The notes under the pieces were generated by a model that saw only the letters and a list, made by a program, of their open reading frames with translations, searched no databases and was not told the origin of the DNA. From contig JADYYV010000164.1 of NCBI GenBank assembly GCA_020853455.1, positions 1 to 6,788 on the forward strand: DNA of 6,788 bases. Reading direction: 5' to 3'. The position numbers and the translations under genes are program-made. This DNA comes from Alphaproteobacteria bacterium. Lineage in GTDB: Bacteria > Pseudomonadota > Alphaproteobacteria > Micavibrionales > UBA2020. This document shows, one piece after another, positions 1-5,579 of this stretch. Each line of letters begins with the position of its first letter. Position 1 is the first letter of the stretch.

Positions 1-88
1 GCGTTTCCAGATCGGTCATGTGACGATCCAGATCGAGGCAGGGAACGCCAAAGACGATTGCATGCTGGCACCCAACGAAGTCGTCTAA
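1..88 (+). CDS. C-terminal end of a probable cation diffusion facilitator (CDF) transporter, partial
   Basis: Only the last 28 codons are visible, in the frame that begins at base 2 and ends at TAA 86-88. The peptide contains IGHVTIQIEAGN followed by DDCMLAPNE. A His-(V/T)-T-I-Q-hydrophobic-E strand near the very C-terminus is typical of the cytoplasmic metal-sensing domain of CDF transporters such as CzcD and ZitB, which export Zn2+, Co2+ or Cd2+ in exchange for protons. The late Cys also fits that domain. The call rests on this short motif, so the family is probable and the metal is unknown. The gene ends 132 bases before the tRNA and has no evident functional link to complex I. Another frame is also open here but gives no recognisable sequence. 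Confidence 0.55.
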   Translation, partial: RFQIGHVTIQIEAGNAKDDCMLAPNEVV

Positions 89-114
89 AAAAATCCTCAA
101 ATATTTCAAAGAAC

Positions 115-136
115 TGGCCGAATATTAGCCATTTTT
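115..136 (+). terminator. weak terminator-like hairpin after the transporter gene
   Basis: TGGC at 115-118 can pair with GCCA at 128-131 around a 9-base AT-rich loop, and TTTTT follows at 132-136. The stem is only four pairs, so this is a marginal intrinsic terminator. Its place, 27 bases after the transporter stop and before the tRNA promoter, is right for one. Confidence 0.25.
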
Positions 137-176
137 ATGTATTTTAGAGAAAATTACATATAGACCGTTTTCTTCG

Positions 177-205
177 TTGACATTACGTCCAAAAACCTTC
201 ATTAA
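177..205 (+). promoter_or_regulatory. likely sigma70-type promoter of tRNA-Asp
   Basis: TTGACA at 177-182 is a perfect -35 consensus. With a 17-base spacer the -10 would be CATTAA at 200-205, a poor match (3 of 6). TAAGAT at 203-208 matches better, but the spacer would be 20. Either choice puts the start of transcription around 212-215, a few bases before the mature tRNA 5' end at 221, which is the usual arrangement for a tRNA gene. The -35 and the position are the strong points; the -10 is the weak one. Confidence 0.5.
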
Positions 206-220
206 GATGACCACTGGTAA

Positions 221-297
221 GCGGGAGTAGCTCAGCTGGTTAGAGCGTCGCCCTGTCACGGCGAAGGCCGCGGGTTCAAGTCCCGTCTCTCGCGCCA
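221..297 (+). tRNA. tRNA-Asp (anticodon GUC), CCA encoded
   Basis: A full cloverleaf can be drawn by hand. The acceptor stem is GCGGGAG (221-227) with CTCTCGC (287-293), seven pairs including one G-U. The D stem is GCTC (230-233) with GAGC (243-246). The anticodon stem is TCGCC (248-252) with GGCGA (260-264), and its loop CTGTCAC carries anticodon GTC at 255-257. The T stem is GCGGG (270-274) with CCCGT (282-286) around TTCAAGT. The discriminator base is G294 and the 3' CCA (295-297) is encoded. GUC reads both Asp codons GAU and GAC. The gene stands alone, with the nuo leader directly after it and no clear terminator in between. Confidence 0.97.
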
Positions 298-327
298 GTT
301 AATCTTTTTTGTGACGCATTTTCTGCG

Positions 328-357
328 TTCAAATATCACCAAAAAACCCTTCATATT
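328..357 (+). promoter_or_regulatory. candidate promoter of the nuo operon
   Basis: TTCAAA at 328-333 (4 of 6 against TTGACA) and CATATT at 352-357 (4 of 6 against TATAAT) are separated by 18 bases, predicting a start near 364. The spacer contains CCAAAAAACCCTTCAT, almost the same as CCAAAAACCTTCAT at the matching place in the tRNA promoter upstream. The individual hexamers are weak; the resemblance to the tRNA promoter is what raises it above chance. Confidence 0.35.
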
Positions 358-432
358 CAAACTTTAAGCCCTTTTATCCTGTTCGACTCAGGAGTAACAT
401 TGTTGCGCGGTGATTCCCGCATCCAGACTGTC

Positions 433-438
433 AGAGGA
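433..438 (+). promoter_or_regulatory. ribosome binding site of nuoA
   Basis: AGAGGA lies seven bases before GTG at 446. This decides the nuoA start: the other in-frame candidate, GTG at 410, has its nearest Shine-Dalgarno-like sequence (AGGAG, 390-394) 15 bases away, which is too far. Confidence 0.6.
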
Positions 439-445
439 TAATTCC

Positions 446-823
446 GTGAACATACTCGCGTCAGAATTGCTCCAGAACTACTTGCCGATTGTCATCTTTC
501 TCGGCATCGCGACCGGCCTTGCCTGCGTCATCGTTCTGGCGTCGTTTATCGTGTCAAAGCAAAAGCCCGACAGCGAAAAACTCTCGCCGTATGAATGCGG
601 CTTCGAGGCTTTCGATGATGCACGCTCCAAATTCGACGTGCGTTTCTATCTCGTCTCCCTCCTGTGCATTATCTTCGACCTTGAAGTGGCGTTCCTGTTT
701 CCCTGGGCGATTACGCTTGGAAAGATCGGCATTTACGGCTTCTGGTCGATGATGGCATTCCTTGGCGTGCTGACGATCGGTTTCATTTACGAGTGGCGCA
801 AAGGCGCCCTGGATTGGGAGTAA
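446..823 (+). CDS. nuoA: NADH-quinone oxidoreductase subunit A (complex I, ND3 homologue)
   Basis: NuoA is a small membrane subunit at the joint between the peripheral and membrane arms of complex I, next to the quinone channel; it carries no cofactor. The product from GTG 446 is 125 residues, normal for the family. Three membrane helices are visible, at about 12-35, 64-88 and 94-116. The long loop between the first two holds YECGF (Cys51), the position matching the ND3 cysteine that reports the active/deactive transition in mitochondria, followed by FDDARSKFDVRFY. The second helix contains the conserved acidic FDLEVAFLFPW (Asp78, Glu80). A longer frame from GTG 410 would add 12 residues without family resemblance, whereas the residues after 446 match the usual NuoA beginning (ELLQNYLPI). 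It is the first gene of the operon; nuoB starts three bases after its stop. Confidence 0.95.
   Translation: MNILASELLQNYLPIVIFLGIATGLACVIVLASFIVSKQKPDSEKLSPYECGFEAFDDARSKFDVRFYLVSLLCIIFDLEVAFLFPWAITLGKIGIYGFWSMMAFLGVLTIGFIYEWRKGALDWE
816..820 (+). promoter_or_regulatory. ribosome binding site of nuoB, inside the end of nuoA
   Basis: GGGAG sits six bases before TTG at 827 and favours that start. The alternative ATG at 839 has only the weaker GGAAA (829-833), five bases upstream. The two starts differ by four residues, so the choice matters little to the protein. Confidence 0.45.
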
Positions 824-826
824 GCT

Positions 827-1363
827 TTGGAAAACAACATGCAACCCATACCGCCGGGACCTGCGCAGGATGCGCTTGTGAACGCCGCGACGCAGGAACT
901 CAACGACAAGGGCTTCCTGCTTTCCAACTTCGATAACCTGCTCGACTGGGCGCGCCGCGGATCGCTGTGGCCGATGACCTTTGGCCTGGCCTGCTGCGGC
1001 GTTGAAATGATTCACAGCTATATGAGCCGCTATGACCTCGACCGTTTCGGCGTCATTCCGCGCCCCAGCCCGCGCCAGTCGGACGTAATGATCGTGGCAG
1101 GCACGCTGTGCAACAAAATGGCCCCTGCGCTGCGCAAGGTCTATGACCAGATGGCGGAACCGCGCTGGGTAATTTCGATGGGTTCCTGCGCGAATGGCGG
1201 CGGTTACTACCATTATTCCTATTCTGTCGTGCGCGGCTGCGACCGCATCGTGCCGGTCGATATTTATATTCCGGGCTGCCCGCCGACCGCAGAGGCGCTG
1301 GTGTACGGTATCCTGCAACTGCAGAAAAAAATCGCCCGTGAAGACACAAGGCTGGTGCGCTGA
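827..1363 (+). CDS. nuoB: NADH-quinone oxidoreductase subunit B (complex I, PSST homologue)
   Basis: NuoB holds the terminal 4Fe-4S cluster N2, which hands electrons to ubiquinone at the interface with NuoD. The product is 178 residues from TTG 827 (174 from ATG 839), a usual length for alphaproteobacteria. The N2 ligands are all visible: the adjacent pair Cys56-Cys57 in GLACCGVEM, Cys121 in MGSCANGGGYY and Cys151 in IPGCPPTAE. The stretch RYDLDRFGVIPRPSPRQSD is the conserved region near the quinone cavity. There is no membrane segment, as expected for a peripheral-arm subunit. The stop TGA shares one base with the nuoC start (TGATG), which suggests translational coupling. The TTG start is unusual but has the better-placed ribosome binding site. 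Confidence 0.97.
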   Translation: MENNMQPIPPGPAQDALVNAATQELNDKGFLLSNFDNLLDWARRGSLWPMTFGLACCGVEMIHSYMSRYDLDRFGVIPRPSPRQSDVMIVAGTLCNKMAPALRKVYDQMAEPRWVISMGSCANGGGYYHYSYSVVRGCDRIVPVDIYIPGCPPTAEALVYGILQLQKKIAREDTRLVR

Positions 1364-2025
1364 TGTCCGTAGAAAACCTCGACGCCCTCGGCGATTACAT
1401 TGAAATCACGATGCAGCCCGCGATCCTGAAAAAGGAAATCGCGCATGGCGAGCTGATGTTCACGATCAAGCGTGAATCACTGAAGCGTTTTATCTCGTTC
1501 CTGCTGAACGACGCGAATTGCGAATTCAAGCAGCTGTCGGATATCTGCGGCGCGGATTACCCCGACCGTGACGAGCGTTTTGACGTCGTTTACAACCTGC
1601 TGAGCCTGAAGCACAACTTCCGCATCCGCGTGAAGCTGCATACGTCGGAAAATACGCCGGTTGATTCCATCACCAGCCTTTACAGCGCCGCCAACTGGTT
1701 CGAGCGCGAAGTCTGGGACATGTACGGCATTTTCTTCAACGACCATCCCGACCTGCGCCGCATCCTGACCGATTACGGTTTTGAAGGTCACCCGCTGCGC
1801 AAGGATTTCCCGCTGACCGGCTTTGTTGAGCTACGCTATGACGAAACGCAGAAGCGCGTGGTGTATGAACCCGTGAAGCTGCAGCAGGACTTCCGCAATT
1901 TTGACTTCGTTTCCCCGTGGGAAGGCATGACGACCATGCAGCTCCCGGGCGACGAAAAAGCCCGCAAGCCGAAAATCGGCGCCGACCTTCCTGCGCTGGA
2001 CGAGAAAGAGAAGAAAATCGGATGA
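1363..2025 (+). CDS. nuoC: NADH-quinone oxidoreductase subunit C (complex I, 30 kDa homologue)
   Basis: NuoC is a cofactor-free structural subunit of the connecting arm, packed against NuoD. It is 220 residues and separate from NuoD, unlike the fused NuoCD of E. coli. The family signature is at about 114-150: EREVWDMYGIFFNDHPDLRR, then ILTDYGFEGHPLRKDFPL. It is followed by KRVVYEPVKLQQDFRNFDF and SPWEG at 164-188. The N-terminal half (1-105) is the alpha/beta domain. The last 30 residues form a charged, Lys-rich tail after the conserved core, probably exposed and variable. Its start overlaps the nuoB stop by one base, and its stop overlaps nuoD by four (ATGA). Confidence 0.96.
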   Translation: MSVENLDALGDYIEITMQPAILKKEIAHGELMFTIKRESLKRFISFLLNDANCEFKQLSDICGADYPDRDERFDVVYNLLSLKHNFRIRVKLHTSENTPVDSITSLYSAANWFEREVWDMYGIFFNDHPDLRRILTDYGFEGHPLRKDFPLTGFVELRYDETQKRVVYEPVKLQQDFRNFDFVSPWEGMTTMQLPGDEKARKPKIGADLPALDEKEKKIG

Positions 2026-3209
2026 GCGACAGCAACGAAAACAAGATCCGCCCCTATACGATGAACTTCGGCCCGCAGCACCCGGCCGCGCACGGGGTGT
2101 TGCGCCTTGTGCTGGAAATGGACGGGGAGATTGTCGAGCGCGCCGATCCGCATATCGGCCTGCTGCATCGCGGCACCGAAAAGCTGATCGAATACAAAAC
2201 CTATATGCAGGCTGTGCCGTATTTCGACCGCCTCGATTACGTCGCCCCCATGAACCAGGAGCATGCTTTCGCGCTCGCGGTTGAAAAACTGCTGAAGATC
2301 AAGGCGCCGCCACGCGCGCAGCATATCCGCGTGCTGTTCGCCGAAATGACGCGCGTCATCAACCACATCCTGAACATCACGACCTATGCGCTGGACGTCG
2401 GCGCGCTGACGCCCGCGCTCTGGGGCTTCGAGGAGCGCGAGATCGGGATGGAATTCTATGAACGTGTTTGCGGCGCGCGCCTGCACGCAAATTACGTCCG
2501 CCCGGGCGGCGTTGCGCAGGATATGCCGGCGGGCCTTGCCGAAGATATGTATGCCTGGGCCGACAGCGTCCAGAAATTCATCGACGACATGGAAGGCCTG
2601 CTGACCAATAACCGCATCTTCAAGCAGCGTACCGTCGATATCGGTATCGTGACGAAGAAAGAGGCGCTGGATTGGGGTTTTAGTGGCCCGATGCTGCGCG
2701 CCTCCGGCGTGCCGTGGGATCTGCGCAAGTCGCAGCCCTATGATGTATATGCCGATATGAATTTCGACATACCGACCGGCACGACGGGCGATTGCTATGC
2801 CCGTTATCTGGTGCGGGTCGAGGAAATGCGCCAGTCATGCAAAATCATGAAGCAGGCGATCGAGAAAATGCCGCGCGGGCCCGTGTCGTCCGACGATGGC
2901 AAAGTCACGCCGCCCAGCCGCGCCGAGATGAAAAACTCGATGGAAGCGCTGATCCACCACTTCAAGCTTTATACCGAAGGGTATCACGTGCCCGCCGGTG
3001 AAACCTATACCGCCGTTGAAGCGCCCAAGGGCGAATTCGGCGTTTATCTGGTGGCCGACGGCTCTAACAAGCCGTACCGCTGCCACATCCGCGCGCCGGG
3101 GTTTGCGCATCTGCAGGGCATGGATTTCATGTCGAAAGGCCACATGCTGGCCGATGCGGTGGCGATCATCGGTTCGATGGATATCGTGTTCGGGGAGATT
3201 GACCGCTAA
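2022..3209 (+). CDS. nuoD: NADH-quinone oxidoreductase subunit D (complex I, 49 kDa homologue)
   Basis: NuoD forms most of the ubiquinone-binding cavity together with NuoB and descends from the large subunit of NiFe hydrogenases. The product is 395 residues, the usual length. The N-terminus has NFGPQHPAAHGVLRL; His24 there and Tyr73 in FDRLDYV lie 49 residues apart, the same spacing as the quinone headgroup ligands His38 and Tyr87 of the Thermus subunit. Other conserved stretches are HIGLLHRGTEKL, RVINHILNI and, at the C-terminus, KGHMLADAVAIIGSMDIVFGEIDR in part. The nickel-binding cysteines of hydrogenases are absent, as expected. I start it at ATG 2022, which overlaps the nuoC stop by four bases; the same frame is open further upstream, but that part lies within nuoC and has no NuoD resemblance. 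Its stop shares one base with the nuoE start (TAATG). Confidence 0.97.
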   Translation: MSDSNENKIRPYTMNFGPQHPAAHGVLRLVLEMDGEIVERADPHIGLLHRGTEKLIEYKTYMQAVPYFDRLDYVAPMNQEHAFALAVEKLLKIKAPPRAQHIRVLFAEMTRVINHILNITTYALDVGALTPALWGFEEREIGMEFYERVCGARLHANYVRPGGVAQDMPAGLAEDMYAWADSVQKFIDDMEGLLTNNRIFKQRTVDIGIVTKKEALDWGFSGPMLRASGVPWDLRKSQPYDVYADMNFDIPTGTTGDCYARYLVRVEEMRQSCKIMKQAIEKMPRGPVSSDDGKVTPPSRAEMKNSMEALIHHFKLYTEGYHVPAGETYTAVEAPKGEFGVYLVADGSNKPYRCHIRAPGFAHLQGMDFMSKGHMLADAVAIIGSMDIVFGEIDR

Positions 3210-3856
3210 TGGCACACGCACAAAAAGTAAAATTCGAGCAGCCCAAGGAATTCAAGTTTTCGCCCGAAAACATGAAACTGGTCGAACAGCATATCGCCAA
3301 GTACCCGAAGGGCCGCCAGGCAAGCGCGGTGATGCCGCTGCTGGACATCGTGCAAAAGCAGCACGACAACTGGATTCCCGAAGTTGCGATGGAAGAAATC
3401 GCGCGCCTGCTGGATATGCCGCGCATCAAGGTGTTCGAAGTCGCGACGTTTTACACGATGTATAACCTTGCGCCCAAGGGTAAACATCACCTGCAGTTCT
3501 GCACCACCACGCCGTGCTGGCTTGCGGGTTCCGGCGAGGTCGTGAAGGCCTGCGAGAAGCATCTTGGCATCAAGTTGGGTGAAACGACGCCCGACAACAT
3601 GTTCACGATCACCGATGTCGAATGTCTTGGCGCTTGTGTCAACGCGCCCGTTATCCAGCGTAACGGCGATGATTTCTACGAAGACCTGACGCCGGAAAAC
3701 GTGATCGGCGTTCTGGACGGCCTGAAGGCCGGCAAGGAAGTGCCGAAAGGCTCGCGCACCGGTCGCCTGACTTCGCTCGGCGCGCAGGGTGCGACCTGCC
3801 TGACCGATATCGCCAAAAAAACCGGTAACAAAGTCGCAGGCGAGGGGAAGAAGTAA
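3209..3856 (+). CDS. nuoE: NADH-quinone oxidoreductase subunit E (complex I, 24 kDa homologue)
   Basis: NuoE is the thioredoxin-fold subunit of the NADH-dehydrogenase module. It carries the 2Fe-2S cluster N1a, off the main electron path but close to FMN in NuoF. The four ligands are present in the normal pattern: Cys98 and Cys103 in FCTTTPCWLAG, Cys139 and Cys143 in VECLGACVNAP. The N-terminal helical part contains QASAVMPLLDIVQ and the conserved VFEVATFYTMYNL (75-87). At 215 residues it is longer than the E. coli protein because of a tail after about residue 175 that is rich in Lys, Gly and Thr; tails of this kind occur in alphaproteobacterial NuoE. GGGGAG at 3192-3197 provides a ribosome binding site 11 bases before ATG 3209. 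The stop overlaps the nuoF start by one base (TAATG). Confidence 0.96.
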   Translation: MAHAQKVKFEQPKEFKFSPENMKLVEQHIAKYPKGRQASAVMPLLDIVQKQHDNWIPEVAMEEIARLLDMPRIKVFEVATFYTMYNLAPKGKHHLQFCTTTPCWLAGSGEVVKACEKHLGIKLGETTPDNMFTITDVECLGACVNAPVIQRNGDDFYEDLTPENVIGVLDGLKAGKEVPKGSRTGRLTSLGAQGATCLTDIAKKTGNKVAGEGKK

Positions 3857-5139
3857 TGCTGCAGGACAAAGACCGCATCTTCACGAACCTTTACGGCTGG
3901 CTTGGCGCTGATCTGAAATCCGCGAAGGCGCGCGGCAACTGGTCGGGCACAAAAGACCTTCTCGCAAAGGGGCGCGACTGGATCATCGAAGAAGTGAAAA
4001 AATCCGAATTGCGCGGCCGTGGCGGCGCGGGCTTCCCGACCGGCATGAAATGGTCTTTCATGCCCAAAGAAAGCAAAGACGGCCGTCCCAGCTATCTTGT
4101 CATCAACGCCGATGAATCCGAACCCGGTACATGCAAAGACCGCGACATCATCCGCCATGAACCGCACACCATTATCGAAGGCGCGCTGATTGCGTCTTTC
4201 GCGATGGGCGCGAAGGCCTGCTACATATATATACGCGGCGAGTTCTATCACGAGGCTGTCGCGATGCAGAAAGCGATCGACGAAGCCTATGACGCGGGCC
4301 TTGTCGGCAAGAACGCCTGCGGCTCCGGCTGGGATTTCGATATTTACCTGCATCGCGGGGCAGGTGCTTATATCTGCGGCGAGGAAACTGCGCTGCTGAA
4401 CAGCCTCGAGGGAAAAAAAGGCTTCCCGCGCAACAAGCCGCCGTTTCCGGCCGGCGCGGGCCTGTATGCCTGCCCGACGACCGTCAACAACATCGAAACC
4501 ATCGCCGTCGTGCCGGAAATCCTGCGCCGCGGCGCATCTTGGTTCGCAGGTATCGGTAACGAGAAAAACCGCGGCACGAAAGTGTTCTGCATTTCAGGTC
4601 ACGTCAACAATCCCTGCAACGTCGAAGAAGCCATGAGCATCCCGCTCAAGGAACTGATCGAAAAGCATGGCGGCGGCGTGCGCGGCGGCTGGGACAACCT
4701 GCTGGCTGTGATCCCCGGCGGATCGTCGACACGCCTGCTGCCCAAAGACCTTTGTGAAACCGTGCTGATGGATTTTGACAGCCTGCGCGCCGTCAATTCC
4801 AGCCTTGGCACCGCAGCCGTCATCGTCATTGATAAATCGAACGACATCGTCTATGCGATCGCGCGTCTTGCGCGTTTCTACTGGCACGAGTCCTGCGGCC
4901 AGTGCACGCCCTGCCGCGAAGGCACGGGCTGGATGTACCGCATCATGCAGCGCATGGTGAAGGGCGAGGCGAATATCGAGGAAATCGACATGCTGCTCGA
5001 TATCGGTTCCGAAATCGAAGGACATACGATCTGCGCGCATGGCGATGCTTCGGCTTGGCCTATCCAGGGCCTCATCAAGCATTTCCGCCCGGAAATGGAA
5101 CGCCGCATCCTTGAATACCGCAAGAGGATTGCAGCGTGA
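3856..5139 (+). CDS. nuoF: NADH-quinone oxidoreductase subunit F (complex I, 51 kDa homologue; NADH and FMN site)
   Basis: NuoF oxidises NADH through FMN and passes the electrons to 4Fe-4S cluster N3. The product is 427 residues, typical of the family. In order: the glycine-rich nucleotide-binding loop RGRGGAGFPTGMKW (53-66); NADESEPGTCKDRD (84-97), lining the FMN/NADH pocket; a second glycine-rich stretch GAGAYICGEETALLNSLEG (168-186); the SLBB-like region, with FCISGHVNNPC at 244-254; and the N3 cluster ligands Cys347, Cys350 and Cys353 in ESCGQCTPCREGT plus Cys393 in HTICAHGD. The ending IQGLIKHFRPEMERRI is conserved. A strong ribosome binding site (AGGGG, 3843-3847) lies eight bases before ATG 3856. 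The nuoF stop overlaps the start of the small gene that follows by four bases (GTGA). The run TAC ATA TAT ATA at 4222-4233 uses two Ile ATA codons close together, which is unusual beside the rest of the operon. Confidence 0.97.
   Translation: MLQDKDRIFTNLYGWLGADLKSAKARGNWSGTKDLLAKGRDWIIEEVKKSELRGRGGAGFPTGMKWSFMPKESKDGRPSYLVINADESEPGTCKDRDIIRHEPHTIIEGALIASFAMGAKACYIYIRGEFYHEAVAMQKAIDEAYDAGLVGKNACGSGWDFDIYLHRGAGAYICGEETALLNSLEGKKGFPRNKPPFPAGAGLYACPTTVNNIETIAVVPEILRRGASWFAGIGNEKNRGTKVFCISGHVNNPCNVEEAMSIPLKELIEKHGGGVRGGWDNLLAVIPGGSSTRLLPKDLCETVLMDFDSLRAVNSSLGTAAVIVIDKSNDIVYAIARLARFYWHESCGQCTPCREGTGWMYRIMQRMVKGEANIEEIDMLLDIGSEIEGHTICAHGDASAWPIQGLIKHFRPEMERRILEYRKRIAA
5123..5127 (+). promoter_or_regulatory. 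ribosome binding site of the SRPBCC gene, inside the end of nuoF
   Basis: AGAGG lies eight bases before GTG 5136, well placed for initiation there. An in-frame ATG at 5157 is preceded only by an A-run and has no comparable site, so the GTG start is preferred. Confidence 0.5.
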
Positions 5140-5579
5140 AAAAGGCTTCCAAAAAAATGAACAAGCTCGACGAAACGCGCACGGTCAGCGTCGCGATTTC
5201 CTGCCCTGTGGAGAAGGTTTATAAATTCCTCTCCGCTCCCGCCAATTTCCCGCAATGGGCAAGCGGCTTGTGCAACGAGATCAACAAGAAAAATGGCGCT
5301 TGGGTGGCAAAGACTTCCCGAGGCCTCGCAAAAATAGAATTCACCAAGAAAAACACCTTTGGCATCCTTGATCACACGGTCACGATGGGCCGGAACAAGG
5401 TTTATGTGCCGATGCGCGTGCTGCCCAATAACAAGGGCTGCGAAGTCACGCTGACGATCTACCGCAATAAAATGTCCGATAGTCGCTTCAAGGAAGAGAT
5501 CGGCTGGGTCGAACGCGTCGTTGATGCTTTGAAAGACCTGCTGGAAAAAACCGCAGGCAAGGGGGATGCCAATGCCTAA
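5136..5579 (+). CDS. small SRPBCC (START-like / polyketide cyclase-like) protein of unknown role, between nuoF and nuoG
   Basis: This 147-residue protein is not a complex I subunit. Its pattern fits the SRPBCC helix-grip fold, which encloses a hydrophobic ligand pocket: a first strand ending in a short motif, TVSVAISCPVEKVYKFLS (16-33); a helix-turn ending FPQWASG (38-44); a series of beta strands including FGILDHTV and VYVPMRVLPN (75-98); and a long C-terminal helix (about 115-139). The family resemblance is from memory and the ligand is unknown. It has no signal peptide or membrane helix, so it should be cytoplasmic. It is Lys-rich (20 of 147) and therefore likely basic. Start GTG 5136 overlaps the nuoF stop by four bases and its own stop overlaps nuoG by eight, so it is embedded in the operon and probably translated with it. 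It could be an assembly or quinone/lipid-handling accessory (inference) or an unrelated passenger. Confidence 0.8.
   Translation: MKKASKKMNKLDETRTVSVAISCPVEKVYKFLSAPANFPQWASGLCNEINKKNGAWVAKTSRGLAKIEFTKKNTFGILDHTVTMGRNKVYVPMRVLPNNKGCEVTLTIYRNKMSDSRFKEEIGWVERVVDALKDLLEKTAGKGDANA

Larger units (their letters stand above)
298..445 (+). other. leader region of the nuo operon
   Basis: This 148-base stretch between tRNA-Asp and nuoA encodes no recognisable protein. It holds a T-run (305-310), a six-pair hairpin (313-318 with 324-329, 5-base loop), a candidate promoter (328-357), a strong Shine-Dalgarno-like AGGAG (390-394) and the nuoA ribosome binding site (433-438). The hairpin is not followed by a T-run, so it is not a normal intrinsic terminator. 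If the candidate promoter is real, the nuo transcript would have an untranslated leader of about 80 bases. Confidence 0.6.

Noticed and set aside
313..329. Six-pair hairpin as an intrinsic terminator after tRNA-Asp
   Set aside because: The T-run (305-310) comes before the stem, not after it, and on the minus strand the stem is followed by A bases. It does not have terminator geometry on either strand.
410..445. Upstream GTG 410 as the start of nuoA
   Set aside because: The Shine-Dalgarno-like AGGAG is 15 bases away and the 12 added residues do not resemble NuoA N-termini, whereas GTG 446 has AGAGGA at seven bases.
554..1318. Minus-strand open frame of 254 codons opposite nuoA and nuoB
   Set aside because: It spans two clear + strand genes, is rich in Arg, His and Ala as reverse readings of GC-rich genes are, and resembles nothing I know.
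1917..2021. Upstream extension of the nuoD frame
   Set aside because: This stretch is inside nuoC in another frame. NuoD resemblance begins after ATG 2022, and the ATGA overlap is a standard junction.
1836..2486. Minus-strand open frame of 216 codons opposite the nuoC/nuoD junction
   Set aside because: Shadow of two well-supported genes, with no motif or ribosome binding site that stands out.
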